Assembly: GCF_043290135.1 (NCBI RefSeq)
Contig: NC_134705.1
Span: forward strand, 42,347,271-42,411,270
Reading direction: 5' to 3'
Length of the DNA: 64,000 bases
Source: Rhipicephalus microplus
Lineage: Eukaryota > Arthropoda > Arachnida > Ixodida > Ixodidae
In this document: one piece after another, positions 21,287 through 32,690 of the stretch
Layout of the letters: every line of letters starts with the position of its first letter
Position numbering within the stretch: the first letter of the stretch is position 1
Translations under genes and position numbers: made by a program
Notes under the pieces: model-generated
Databases searched by the model: none
What the model was told of the DNA's origin: nothing
Seen by the model: only the letters and a program-made list of their open reading frames with translations

Positions 21287-21365
21287 GTCAGGGTCTCAGC
21301 TGGAATTAAACCCAAGCATTCTGCGTGGCAAAAAAAACATTTATTCCACCGCTACGCCAGGTCTC
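21287..21365 (-). mobile_element. tRNA-derived SINE-like fragment
   Basis: On the minus strand ACCTGGCGTAGCGGTGGAAT (A-box-like), then TTGGGTTTAATTCCAGCTGA (B-box-like), about 75 nt in all, with an eight-base T run that would stop RNA polymerase III. It is likely a decayed SINE head and not a tRNA gene. Confidence 0.35.
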
Positions 21366-22880
21366 AAAACTGCTTTTCAAATAGACGCTAATTTTTGTGA
21401 AACGTCAATAGTAAATACAGTGCTGCCTACCTAATTTATAAAAAATACATCTGTACTCCTTTCACACAGCCGTCACGTCGGGTTAACGTCAACTAGGGGT
21501 TAGTTGGTATGTACTGAAGTTTATTTATGTAGCAGTGTCCAGGGCCGCCATCCTCGCGAGCACCAGCGCTTCATATTAGCTTCTGGTGTTGCTAATCTGC
21601 ATGTTCCAGTTGGCATCGTTGCGCAAGTGCAAACAACTTGTTATATAAACATGCGCAACTCTCTAACATATGTCTGTGCATGCAACATTCGTATACATAT
21701 ATATAGGATAATTTCATGACGTGTCGCTCAATATTCAATAGCAACGTGGTCCCCTTCTCTCTGCATGCTTCGCATACCGTTGGTTTCCAGGTACGTGAGA
21801 TCTGCTGATTTTTTTTCGTTATTCAAGCACATTTTTCACGGCAAGCTCTTATTATAACAAGGGATGTAATAGCTGTGCCCTTTGCGCCAAACTGAGCCAT
21901 GATTTCAAAACCTGGAATATCCTGCTGTATTTTAGCAGAAATGGCATGTTTCGCACTGAGCTTCGATCAGGGCGTCATTTTCATTGTCTTTCGAAGATGG
22001 AAAAAAGGAAAAACAAAACAAAAAGCATGAAAGGTGATTTTAATACGAACATGCTTAACCTTTGCACTTTTTAGTAGTCAATAGAGCAAACAGGCAAGAG
22101 CTCTGCAGCTTCAAAATAGTCCCTGTGGAGATAAATATCAGTGTGCGTCAGCAAACACCAGATGGTCTAAGTGTCCAAAGACCTTCACTGCAGTGTGAAT
22201 AGTAATTATATAGTAGTTTTGAAACCCCCAGAATTATCATTGTTACCACATCACAGTCCACATATTGTGACAGCTTCATGTTTAACTAACGCATTAGGTA
22301 GTTATCATGATGTCTGACACTATTTAATGTGTTACCGTCAACAAACACTTTTCCTACAATGTATTTGCCTACTTGTTAATAAAAAAACTTTTCTTTGGCA
22401 CCTGCATTGTCATTAAAGCACCTGGATTGTTTCACCCACACCGTGGCGGCTTGATGTATTGTGCTTACATTTTTATATACAGTTGATCTTCATGAGGTAA
22501 TACATACGCCATTCCGGTTGCACTACTTCAAATTATTCAGACAAAATAATTTTATTTTACTTAATCGAAGTTTTTCCTATCTGTCAAAATATTTTCATCC
22601 TATTCATTCAAAGGCTCTTTCGTTACAAGTGGTTGATCATTACATTTGATCTACCTCATTGTAAAACGGCATTAGACTGCCATTCTTCAGGTAAAAAAAA
22701 ATCCCCCCCCCTTGGCCAGGGGGCTGAGGTGTGTAGTTGCACATCACATGGGCTCCTGCTCTTTTTGCTATTTTCTGTGCAACCTTGCCTGGACACTGCT
22801 CTCGTTTAGTGACCTGGGATTCCTCACGTTGCAAGGCATCGTTTGACACCAGACTAATCGCAGTGAGTGTACTTTTTTAC
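21366..22880. other. No gene recognised
   Basis: AT-rich sequence. The stretch 21700-21810 repeats 20490-20590. The rest has no motif that I recognise. Confidence 0.45.
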
Positions 22881-23079
22881 TAGATATTGAACTCTAAACA
22901 TATTGTGCCTGCTCGCTGGGACGCGCCAAGGAATTCAGAGGACGCGCTGCACGCGAACGCCGCTGTGGCACGAGGACGGGCCTGGGAAACGAGCTGGACG
23001 CAAGCGTCTCGTAGGTGCACGAGCACGCTGCTCGCGCAACACAGAGACGCAGCGTCTGAGGTAAAGAGCTAGCGCTCTC

Positions 23080-23840
23080 ATGGGAACGCAGACGTCTAAC
23101 CCACGTCAAGAAAACCCGAGTACGATGCAAGTGGACAAAACGGAGGGTAACTCAAGAACGGCATCACAATGGACGTTTGATGAAAATAGTGGCAAAACGA
23201 CAGGCAAAGCCCACATCAAGTGGCTTCAAGCTGGCCGTAAAGGCAGGTCAGCCAAAGATAAAAGTCAGCCGAAGAACGAGCTACGCAACCTGTGAAGCCA
23301 GACGCCGAATCTCAACCGCAACGTCAATGCAGCACTAGGATTCGGCCATTCCCTACTGATGACTTCAAAATTGTATTCCGCCCGCAACAAGGACTAGATC
23401 TTTCAAAACGAACACTCATCGAGGTTGCACATGCCATCGGAAGATCCAGTGGCTTGGCCCAGCAGGACTTCTATGACCATGTGCGAGTGCAGGTGCAAAA
23501 AGTAGAGAATGTGATCATCGCAAGCACAGCAATTTCCAAGCACAAGCTTCCAAACTGCAAAGTATAAATGCTATACAGCTCGGTGGAGTAATATATCAAG
23601 TGAATCCGCACATTCGACCCCCGATGATGTGTGCCGCGGAGTGATCTACGGCCTCGAACCAGGAACAAGCCCAACAGAGATTGTTGCAGGACTTCGCGTA
23701 GACCCAAGATACCACGTCCTTGGCGCGCGCATGCTGGAATCTTCCACAACGGCAGTTATGACTTTCGACGGGCAGCACGTTCCTTTTTACGTGACGTACC
23801 TCAGTCGAGACTACCGATGCAAGCCATACCGGAAGTACAT
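23080..23840 (+). pseudogene. LINE B ORF1, N-terminal half (broken)
   Basis: Consecutive frames read PFPTDDFKIVFRPQQGLDL (from 23349) and, after two frame breaks, RGVIYGLEPGTSP (23635 area), then ARMLESSTTAVMTFDG and YRCKPYRK. This is the pre-knuckle, RRM-like part of Gag-like ORF1 in I-like LINEs, thought to help bind element RNA. The sequence breaks at about 23841, exactly where LINE C begins; the knuckles resume at 25901. Confidence 0.65.
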
Positions 23841-23845
23841 CCAAT

Positions 23846-23873
23846 ATTTATTTATTTATTTATTTATTTTACC
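23846..23873. repeat. (TTTA)n: 3' tail of LINE C
   Basis: On the minus strand this is the (AAAT)n tail marking the 3' end of LINE C. Confidence 0.85.
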
Positions 23874-24090
23874 CTCAGGGCCAAATGGCATTACAGAGGG
23901 GGGTGGGTTATTTACAATAAAATATTGAATTTAACAAAAAAAGCAGTGAATACGGTTAAATCGTACAAATAAATTTGGAAGAGCACAATGTTTGTTAATA
24001 TGCTGTATAATAATACATGTTAGGTAATACAACAACAAGCCTAAATATACAATGTTAGCTGTTGCAACAAAACACAAAAAAAAGAACTTA

Positions 24091-25800
24091 TTACACAATG
24101 TTAGCTAAAGCATCACGGAACAAATTGTTATCAGTAATAGCAACAATGTCACCGGGAAGTCTGTTCCACTCCTTTGATGTGCGAGGCAAAAAAGAATTGA
24201 AAAAAGTTTTTGTGTTGCATGAAGGGATGCCTACTTTGTGATGGTGGTCAATGCGGTGGGAAATGTGCTGTGGGCGAAGTAGTAGTTGGGCATGCAAGAT
24301 GGGATGATGGTAGATCTTGTGAAATAGAGTTAGACGGGAGACTTTTCTGCGAGATGCTAAGGAAGGAAGTGCAAGTGAAGTTTTCATGGTTGAAATGCTA
24401 GCGGTTCTGTTATAATTGGACAATATAAAACGAACGGAGTTATTCTGAACAAGTTCAAGGGAAGTTACCAGGTTATTATAGGTAGGGTCCCACACGGTTG
24501 TAGCATATTCTAGTTTAGAGCGTATTAGTGTTTTATAAAGTAGCAGTTTTAAACCATGTGGAGCGTTAAAAAAGTTACGTCGTAAATAGCCAAGCATGCG
24601 GTTAGCATTGATAATGATGTATTCAATATGAGTTGTCCAGTTGAGGTTAGTTGTTATGTGAACTCCAAGATACTTATAAGAGTTAACAGAATCCAAAGGA
24701 ATGTTATTAAGATAGTAAATAGGTGAAGTAGTGCAACTTCTTGATACACGCATGATTTTACACTTTTTAATGTTTAGGTCCATTAGCCATTTATCACACC
24801 AGTTAGATATAGCGTTAAGGTCAGACTGCAATATATTAATGTCATTATCGGTAGTAATTTCTCGAAAAATAACACAGTCGTCAGCAAATAGATGAATTTT
24901 TGATGATACAACTGATGACAGGTCATTAATATAAATGAGAAACAACAAGGGACCTAAGACGGACCCTTGCGGAACGCCAGAATGAACTTCGCGAAATGGA
25001 GAATTATGACAGTTGGCAGTAACGAATTGTGATCTGTTAGTGAGAAAGCATTCAATCCACATTAGTAGGTTACCGTCAAGGTTTAGTTGGTGTAGTTTGT
25101 AAAGTAGAAGTCTATGGCAAACCTTGTCAAAAGCTTTTGAAAAATCTAAAAAAATACAGTCAGCATGGGATGATTTATCAAGGATCTGATGTAAGTGATG
25201 AGTGAATGATATTAGCTGTGTTTCACATGAATATGTTTTACGGAAGCCATGTTGTGCTGACGTGAAAAATGAATTTGATTCTAAAAAATTGACTATGTTT
25301 GTAAATATTATATGCTCGAGCATTTTACAACAAATACTGGTTAAAGAAATGGGACGATAATTATTCGAAGAGTGTTTATTACCAGATTTATGGAGTGGAA
25401 CGACTTTTCCGATTTTCCATTGACTAGGAATAGTAGAAGTATCTAGTGACTGTTGAAAAATTTTAGTAACTATAATGGAACTATAAGCGCTAGTATTTTT
25501 TAAAAATTTTGTGTTAATACCATCATAACCAGGAGATGAATCGTTCTTAAGTGATTCAATGAGACGTACAACTCCAAGAGTTTCGATAATCACGGGTGAC
25601 ATGGGTGAATAATTGTGCAAGGTTGCGCTAGGTAAATCATTATGGCTATCTACGGAGAAGTTTTGGATAAAAGAATCGTTGAGAACAGAAGCGCAAAGGG
25701 CTTCACTAATTTCGTTACCGGATGAATCGATCAAGGAAATATGATTGTCAGATAGGGGGTTAATAACTCGCCAGAATTTTTTTGCATTTGTTTGTAACAT
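24091..25800 (-). CDS. CR1-like LINE C reverse transcriptase, uninterrupted 569-codon frame
   Basis: The frame is open from 25900 (reading NHPRWAAYKSASSIYI upstream of the first Met at 25800) to a stop at 24091. RT motifs appear in order: KNDSSPGYDGI, WKIGKVVPLHKSG with YRPISLTSI, GFRKTYSCETQL, the first catalytic Asp in FLDFSKAFDKV, GVPQGSVLGPLLFLIYINDL, FADDCVIF (active-site pair), KCKIMRVS and YLGVHI, then a thumb and a C-terminal domain ending TSKEWNRLPGDIV. All catalytic aspartates are present and there is no stop or shift, so this is a young insertion. It lacks its endonuclease and 5' promoter. The Met at 25800 is only the first ATG in the frame and not a native start. CR1 versus L2 subclade is undecided. 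Confidence 0.85.
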   Translation of the reverse strand: MLQTNAKKFWRVINPLSDNHISLIDSSGNEISEALCASVLNDSFIQNFSVDSHNDLPSATLHNYSPMSPVIIETLGVVRLIESLKNDSSPGYDGINTKFLKNTSAYSSIIVTKIFQQSLDTSTIPSQWKIGKVVPLHKSGNKHSSNNYRPISLTSICCKMLEHIIFTNIVNFLESNSFFTSAQHGFRKTYSCETQLISFTHHLHQILDKSSHADCIFLDFSKAFDKVCHRLLLYKLHQLNLDGNLLMWIECFLTNRSQFVTANCHNSPFREVHSGVPQGSVLGPLLFLIYINDLSSVVSSKIHLFADDCVIFREITTDNDINILQSDLNAISNWCDKWLMDLNIKKCKIMRVSRSCTTSPIYYLNNIPLDSVNSYKYLGVHITTNLNWTTHIEYIIINANRMLGYLRRNFFNAPHGLKLLLYKTLIRSKLEYATTVWDPTYNNLVTSLELVQNNSVRFILSNYNRTASISTMKTSLALPSLASRRKVSRLTLFHKIYHHPILHAQLLLRPQHISHRIDHHHKVGIPSCNTKTFFNSFLPRTSKEWNRLPGDIVAITDNNLFRDALANIV

Positions 25801-25900
25801 AGACGGCAGGACTTGAGTGAGGAAGTTGTCTTTAGCGGATTTTAGTGCAGATATGTAGATGGATGATGCAGATTTGTAGGCAGCCCAGCGTGGGTGGTTA

Positions 25901-26788
25901 GTGGGTAAACATCTTGCTGCACGATATTGCCGAACCTGTGGCGCCCTAGGTCACCGACAAGACATCTGCCCTCAGCCGAAAGCGAACTTCTGCTACAAAT
26001 GCGGCCACGACAAGGACACAGTACCACATGACTGCCAACCGATGTGCAAGATCTGCGGAGAAGACCATGAGACTGCTGGAAAAGAATGCAAGAAGAAACT
26101 CCGCAGCAACCCCCCTCCTTATCAAGTAAGACGCCACCAGCTCGATAACGCCCGCGCCCGTGAGAATCACTGGAGTGCTTGCACCAATGATTTACCCGGG
26201 TCAGTTATCACACCAGAAATTTCACGGGCCCCCTCTTTTCCCCCAAAATTTGACCGATGTCGCTCTCGCTCTAAGAAAAAAGATCGCTCTGGATCCCGCA
26301 CGCCATCACGGTCTCGCTCCATTAGGGGAATTAGTTACGCCACCTTGGTGACCGGTAGTGACGGGCCGAGTTCTCTAAATACTAAAAGTGCCTCGACCAT
26401 CTCGCCTGCTCAGAAAGCCACCATCTGGGCTCTAGAAAATAAAGTCCAAGATCTACAACGGAGGGTACAACAATGCCCACCAGCCGAGTGTAGCACACTA
26501 GAAACTGACGACAGCACACTAAAACAAACGGAAGGCGGAATAATGAAGCGGGTAGAAGAAAGGCTGCAAGCACTTGAAGCGAAGATGCTCGACCTCGTCG
26601 AACGACGCCTTGAAGCTTTCGAGAAAGCCCTCACTGCGAAACTCCTCGCATCCATAGACACAACCATAGAGAAAGTGGTTACTAAAATTACGGAAAAGGT
26701 AGACCCACTGACCCGTACTGTAAGCACGCTCGACGCCAAGCTTGATGGCTTCATGGCACAACAGCGTAACTTCATAACATATGCATAA
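25901..26788 (+). pseudogene. LINE B ORF1, C-terminal half with zinc knuckles
   Basis: The frame reads CRTCGALGHRQDIC (a CX2CX4HX4C knuckle), CYKCGHDKDTVPHDC and CKICGEDHETAGKEC, then an Arg/Ser-rich stretch (SRSKKKDRSGSRTPSRSRS), SYATLV and a long coiled-coil-like region (EERLQALEAKMLDLVERRLE), ending with a stop at 26786-26788. The knuckles bind RNA and the coiled coil is expected to mediate multimers. The N-terminal half is cut off by LINE C at 25900, so no full protein can be made. Confidence 0.75.
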
Positions 26789-26861
26789 AAAAATTTCGTT
26801 ACCCATGAGCAGCTGGTGGAGCAATCAGGGACCAAGCGGACAGAGCGAAAAACTTTAGGGG

Positions 26862-27835
26862 ATGAAACTGCAGCGGAAATTCGATCTACAGCACCAAACG
26901 ACCGGCACCAGGCGGGAATCAACTGCCAGAATGGCAGCTCCCACACATTTACAGTCTGAGCCACTCCCCACTCTTCGAATTTGGCACTGGAATTGCAGAT
27001 CCTACAGACCTCGTTCTGCAAACTTGCAAGAATATATTAAAACAAATAATCCAGATATGATCGCGTTGCAGGAAACCCCCACAGAAAAATCAAGCTCTCT
27101 GGCTACAGCACTTTCACATGCACACCCCGCACCGCAATTCTAGTCAAGAAGACTATAACCGAACAGGCTCATGAAACTGAAGACATTGGCGTCGAACACA
27201 CCATTGTGGAGATAATCCCCACTCGGAAGACTCAACAAAGCTTATACCTGGCCAACATTTACAGTCCTCCGTGGGAGCAGTTACACCAATACGACCACTT
27301 CGTCCACGAGCTCCGTCAAATTGTTAACGGCAACCGACTCGTCATAGTTGGGGACTTCAATGCTCCACACGCGGCCTGGGGCTATCACAGCACCACCAAG
27401 AAGGGGGCGCGTGTTCACGACGCTGCGCAGCAACACGGTATGACGCTGTGGAATGACTTGCTCCATCCAACCCGAGTTGGCAACAGCGTCTCGAGGGATA
27501 CTAATCCTGATCTCACGTTCACTAGAGACGTGCACAACGCAACGTGGACAAGGCTACCAAACACTCTAGGGAGTGGCCATCACATAACTCAAATAGAGGT
27601 CGAACAGGCTCACCACTCGCTCAAGACCGGAAAAGCTCGGCTCGCAGACTTGACCGCCAACAGGAATGAGCTTGATGATGATTCAACTATCGAAGACATT
27701 GAAGCCTGGTTAAATAGTATTGTAAGTGTTGCTGACGGACATACCGAAACGATACATTTGAACGAGGACAATCCGGCAGTCGATAATCATCTCCTTCACC
27801 TATGGGAAGCTCGAAGATCGCTCATTAAACGATAG
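26862..27835 (+). pseudogene. LINE B ORF2 endonuclease (EEP) domain
   Basis: The frame starting at 26862 reads LRIWHWNCRSYRPRS and DMIALQETPTE. It stops at 27141-27143, and a shifted frame continues with YLANIYSPPWEQ, VIVGDFNAPHAAWGYH and DTNPDLTFTRD. WNCRS, QET and GDFNAPH are the AP-like endonuclease signatures that nick the target. The final SDH motif reads SGH (LGSGHHIT), losing a catalytic Asp, and there is a frame break, so the enzyme is dead. A stop at 27833-27835 ends the domain. Confidence 0.8.
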
Positions 27836-29851
27836 CAACGGCAAAAGCTCAACCGCAAGCTGAAGCGCCACATCGCCGTACTCACTAGACAGGCACAGGA
27901 GTACGCTGAAAACCTTGCGAGCCAGAACTTGCGGTCCTTCTGCGACAAACTTCAATGGACATTGAGCACAAAGAAGACCTGGCGCATTCTTCGAGCCCTG
28001 ATTGACGACACCCACACCAAAACTAACCAAAGAAATACAATTCAGCGGCTCATACACTACTATGAGGGCACCAAGCACCGGCTACTCCAAGAACTTAAGG
28101 CAAAACTTTGTGGCTCGGTTAACCAGCAATCTACCTCCATAACCAATTCGATGCCCAGGGAGTACCGAGGAGCACCGAACGAAGCACTAGACCAGCCTTT
28201 CACGCTGGCAGAGCTACACGCGGCCCTTGCTAAGCTTACGCGCAAGACGAGCCCGGGAAAAGATGGAGTGACCAATAAGCACCTACGACAGCTACCACCC
28301 CGGGCGTTGACAGCCCTCCTTCGGCACTATAATGACTGATGGAGGAACGGCGAGCTACCACAAGCCTGGAAGCACTCAGAGGTGACCATGGTACCCAAGC
28401 CAAACAAGCCAATCTCAATTGCGAATCTTCGTCCCATTTCCCTTACATCTTGCGCTGGGAAACTCTTTGAGCACATGGTAAACGAGCGGCTCACCACACA
28501 TATCGAAGACAATGGTCACTATCCGAACACCATGTTCGGCTTCCGCCAAATCCTCAGCACACAAGACGTCCTCTTGCAGATAGAGGAAGATATTCTTCTC
28601 CGCTTGAGCAAGCACAGTAAGTCATCTGTTCTAGCTTTGGACGTAAAGGGCGCCTTTGACAATGTGAGCCACGAAGCCATTCTGCGTAGCCTGGAAGATG
28701 TCGCCTGCGGTGCCAAGACGTATGCCTACATGCTGGCTTTCCTCACCAACCGCACTGCCACTGTAGGGATTGCCAATATCAGGAGCGAGATTTCTCAACT
28801 CCCTAACAAAGGCACGTCGCAGGGCTCAGTGATATCACCAGTACCTTTCAACTTGGCCCTCCTTAAGCTCCCACGTCTCTTGGACGCTGTCCCTGGGATA
28901 CATCACGAGTTATACGCCGATGATATCACTATGTGGACAAGAGGTTCAAGCACGGATGAACAGGAGGACCGACTTCAAGAGGCGGTTAACATCACTGAAG
29001 CATATCTCAAAACCTGCGGCCTCCGATGTGTTCCGGAAAAGTCGGAACTGTTAGTACTTGCGGCACGCACCCGGGGTAGACCACCAAGCTATGACACTCC
29101 TGACCCACAAGTCTTTCTACAGGGAGTCCAAATACCACAAGTTGACACGCTTCGAGTCCTTGGACTACACATACATAAAGATGGGTCTGGCTCCGCTGCC
29201 CTACCCCGGCTGCAGAACACTGTGACACAGCTCACCCACCTAATCCGAAGGGTGGCTAATCGACGCAGTGTCTTCAAAGAGCACGACACCCTAAAAATGG
29301 TACAAGCTCTCCTTTACAGCCACATAACGTACGGAACTCCCTATCTCAACCTGAAGACAGCGGAGAAACAAAAACTTAATCTGCTGATACGAAAGGCTAC
29401 AAAGCTTGCCCTAGGACTGCCGCCAGCCGCCTCCAATGACCGACTGCTTCGCATGGAAGTTCATAATACGTGGGAAGAACTCACCGAAGCACACCTTATC
29501 AACCAGGTCGAGAGACTCAAGCTGTCACTCACAGGGCAAGCCGTCCTTCGACGCACAGGATACCAGACCACTGTAGAACCCAACAAAGAACGCAAAGACA
29601 AAATACCGTCACAGCTGCGAGAAAGCCTTGAAATTCAGCAGATCCCTCGAAACATGCATCCTCAACATCACCGAGAAAGGCGGCTCGCCAGGGTTAACAT
29701 GATCCGGAAAAAACATGGCAATGACCCGCAGGCGCGATACGTGGACGCAGCCAAATATCCGAGACGTAACGCCTTCGCGATTGCCGTCGCAGATTACAAG
29801 GGCGCGGTACTGGCATCGGCGACTATCCTCGCCAAACGTGCGGAAACAGCT
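27836..29851 (+). pseudogene. LINE B ORF2 reverse transcriptase
   Basis: Pieces: a pre-RT basic helix region (27840-28200), LARKTSPGKDGV-type motif at 28230-28280, a stop at 28337-28339, then from 28382 a long open frame with VTMVPKPNKPISIANLRPIS, GFRQILSTQDVLL, LDVKGAFDNVSHEA (first catalytic Asp), SQGSVISPVPFN, ELYADDITMW (active-site pair), VLGLHIHKDG and the post-RT region. It ends at a single TAA (29852-29854) before RNase H in the same frame. The core residues survive but the stops disable it. Confidence 0.85.
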
Positions 29852-30385
29852 TAAGAGGCTGCTATAGCACTCACCACCCAGACGAGTGAGGATCCCATCG
29901 TGGTCTTTACCGACTCACAAACAGTGGCACGGAACTACCTGAAAGGCAGGGTCTCCACGGTGGCGATTGGGCTACTAAAGCGCATGGACAATCCTCCTCC
30001 CTACACATGCATCGTGTGGATTCCGGGTTATGAACGTCTCGAGGGAAACGAAGCGGCACACACCGCAGCCCGCGAATGCGTCAACCGGGCATTCCCATAC
30101 AAGATCCGAGGCACCTCCCACTCAACAACAGAATCAGAGACAAGAGAAGCCATACCACTAACGTACCATGCATTACTGCAACATTATCGGCTCGAACGCA
30201 GGTTATACCCCCCGCCACATCCAAAACTCACAAGAGACGAAGGGACTGACTATAGGCGTCTTCAAAGTAACACGTTCGCACACGGCGTACTATTGCACCA
30301 TATGAGGCCAACGTTACACAGCTACATCTCCCTCACTGCAATGTGGCAGACACCCTGGCGCACCTCCTACTGCAGTGCAAAGTAA
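29740..30385 (+). pseudogene. LINE B ORF2 RNase H and C-terminal region
   Basis: RNase H starts before the TAA (FAIAVADYKGAVLASATI) and continues after it: VVFTDSQTVARNYL (catalytic Asp) and CIVWIPGYERLEGNEAAH (canonical GHxGxxGNExAD altered at His). Then comes the post-RNase H region with a decayed zinc knuckle in shifted frames (HLLLQCK), and the tail DLLSEAWEAAIS to about 30540. Presence of RNase H places the element in the I group. Confidence 0.7.
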
Positions 30386-30604
30386 GTGTCCCAAGACTAC
30401 GAGCAGCAGCACCAGATGCGGACCAAGACCTCCTCAGTGAAGCGTGGGAGGCTGCGATCTCCCAGCCGGACCTGGTCGAGCAGCGTCAACTCGTCGCTCG
30501 AGCTCGGCGGGCTGTCCAAGCCAGAGGGTTCCTGGAATAAGGGACCCTCCCACCTTCACTCACAAGCTTCTTTCAATAAATGTTTTCTCTCTCCCCCCCC
30601 CCCC

Positions 30605-31195
30605 TTTCTCCGAAGCAAATCGCGAGGAAATGAGAATGCATTGCATGGCGTCCATTACGGCGTTTCGCGTGTGAGAAGCAAACGTTAGAAGAATAATGTT
30701 ATCGTTTTTTTTTCATGCACTCTGTATCCAATAGTGCAGTTCCCCGCACGTGGCGTTTTCCTGTCGCAAGAAACACAATATGCGTTTGCAGCTCGAGTAG
30801 CTAGCGTGCACCATTATAAGTAATATGAAGTGAACAAAACCACGACCGCTGGTTAAAAAAAAACACGCCACTAGCGTTCTCGGCCTGGCGTTGGCGTTTC
30901 ACAGCGGCGTCTCGAGAACACATTTCCGGGTGTTCTTCTGAGGCGCCCAGCTAGCGAACGGTCCAGAGGGAGGCACAAGCGGACGGGAAAGTGGGGCAGA
31001 GAGGAAGGAGAGGTAACGGCGAAAAAAAGAGTGGCGAAGCACTGCCACAGAACACCTACCAGTTTAAAGAACGGAAACTGTACCTTTGGGCTGTTGTATC
31101 AAATTAACATGCAAATATGTAGCGCTAGCGTACTGAACTGCAATACCACGAGTCGAGACGGCTCTGGTAGTACTATTAGCATCTATAAATCGACG
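30605..31195. other. No gene recognised
   Basis: Short frames only. This interval separates the C-rich tail of LINE B from the 147-bp repeat family. Confidence 0.45.
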
Positions 31196-32690
31196 CATTT
31201 TTTAAATGCGAAGCATTTCTTAGCGAACTTTGGCAACATTAAGCGTTTCTATCTATCTAGCCACGTACGACTTTTAGCTCTTCTGACCGTTCGGATAATG
31301 GCATCAATACCAATCTTGGTGTGACATAACATGACTGTATGAAAAACATAAATTGCTAGTCATAACAAGAAAATCAAGACATGTATGTTATGAATGTCCT
31401 AATTTACATTTCATGGTCTTGCTGATTTTGCGGTGGTATTGTTTACATGACATGTTGCATAACTGGTACGGTATGACATGATTGCATGGCAAACACAAGC
31501 GACAGACCCTAACGTGGAAATCATGACATCCATGTCATGTAAGCCATGAGTCATGACTACACGCAACGCTCATGATGCGCTCGCAGCCGTCTCGCTAGCT
31601 TCACATATACCAAACTAGGCGCTACGAGATGCGAATAGATGACGAAGGTATGCGGCTGGTGCAAAGATGATAATCACGAGATCCGTGTCATGTGACATTA
31701 TTACTGCAAGTCACACCCATGATTCCCTCGCCACCGTTACGCAAACTTCACATACACCAAATTTGGTATTACGAGACGTGAATGCATGACAAAGGAACAT
31801 GACTTGTGCAAGCATTATAATCATGTTATGCGTGTTATGTAACAACACGACTACATGATACGCTCATGATGCGCTCGCGGCCATCTCGCTAGCTTCACAT
31901 GTACCAAATTCAGTATTACGTGACGTGAACGGACGACCTATGTAAATCACATGTCCAAACATCATAATCATGACATGCGTGTCATGTAACCACATGATTA
32001 TATGCCACACTCATGATGCGCTCGGGGCTGTTTCGCTAGATTCATATATGCCGAATTTGGTATTACGTCACGTGAATGAATGACGAAGGTATGTGACTGG
32101 TGCAAACATAATAATTATAAGATGCGTGTCATGTAAAAGCTTGACTACATGCCACACTCAAGGCGCCAATACACTAAGACGTGACTCAGTGAGCGTGTGC
32201 TCCAGGGTTCGTTTCGTCGCGTCGTGCTGGCGATGCCACATCAGGCGCCGATCTGCCTAGTATATACTCGCAGTCACGTGCCGCACTGCGCTACTTTGGC
32301 GCATGCGCATTTGAGCACGCCCGGCGTCCCTTCGTCACGAAGCTAGGCAGGCGCGGTGCACTCTCGGTAACGTGGTTTGTGCGAAATTCAGCATGTCGCA
32401 TTTCGCACCGGTGGCCTCCGGGCTGCGCCGACAGACGCTGGTCGCGTCTGGCGTCAGACTATAGAGTGTTCGCGTTTTGCTAGCGTAGCGTCGCTGCGGC
32501 CAGCGTGCGCTCGTCAACGTTACGTCGCAGTATATTGGGCCCTTCATGACGCTCTCTCCGCTGTTTCGCTAGCTTCACAATTTTCAAGTTTGGTTTGTTG
32601 TTACGTGACGCCAATGGATGACGAGGGTATGTGACTGTTGCAAACATAATAATCAAGGGATGCGTGTCCTGTACCAACACGTGTTTAAAA
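31196..32690 (+). repeat. 147-bp tandem array, orientation 1, with head segment
   Basis: The head (31196-31262) reads TTAAATGCGAAGCATTTCTT, AGCGAACTTTGGC and TCTATCTATC; its AAATGC-GAA-GCATTT is a palindrome. Then come diverged units followed by clear units carrying CTCATGATGCGCTCG, TCGCTAGCTTCACAT, CCAAATTTGGTATTACG and GCGTGTCATGTAA. The landmark CTCATG falls at 31569, 31716, 31863, 32010 and 32157, exactly 147 bp each time. A 383-bp TIR element interrupts the fifth unit (32161-32543). Units contain many CATGACATG-like palindromes. No coding capacity. Confidence 0.85.
32161..32543. mobile_element. 383-bp TIR element in array 1
   Basis: TIRs: AGGCGCCAATACACTAAGAC on the left and AGGGCCCAATATACTGCGAC as the right reverse complement. 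TCA flanks both sides (32158-32160 and 32544-32546). It lacks coding capacity. A relative of almost the same length lies in array 2 at 37077-37461. Confidence 0.75.

Larger units (their letters stand above)
23842..25900 (-). mobile_element. LINE C, 5'-truncated CR1-like LINE inserted in LINE B ORF1
   Basis: On the minus strand it runs from an open frame entering at about 25900 to a 3' UTR (24090-23874) ending GGCCCTGAGGGTAAAATAAA and an (AAAT)n tail at 23846-23873. A simple-repeat 3' tail without poly(A) is typical of CR1/L2-like elements. The endonuclease and ORF1 are missing, the usual 5' truncation of target-primed insertion. Target duplication is unclear; at most ACATC is shared. Confidence 0.8.
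22881..30604 (+). mobile_element. LINE B, I-like non-LTR retrotransposon, split by LINE C
   Basis: Order of parts: ORF1 N-terminal half (23080-23840), the insertion of LINE C, ORF1 C-terminal half with zinc knuckles (25901-26788), ORF2 endonuclease (26862-27835), RT (27929-29851), RNase H (29740-30110) and a tail ending AATAAATGTTTTCTCTCTC with a C-run (30575-30604). RNase H after RT in a non-LTR element points to the I group. The start of the element is not defined. Frame shifts and stops make it inactive. Confidence 0.8.

Noticed and set aside
26410..27021. 203-codon minus-strand frame opposite LINE B ORF1/ORF2
   Set aside because: Antisense shadow of ORF1 and the start of ORF2, with no domain of its own.
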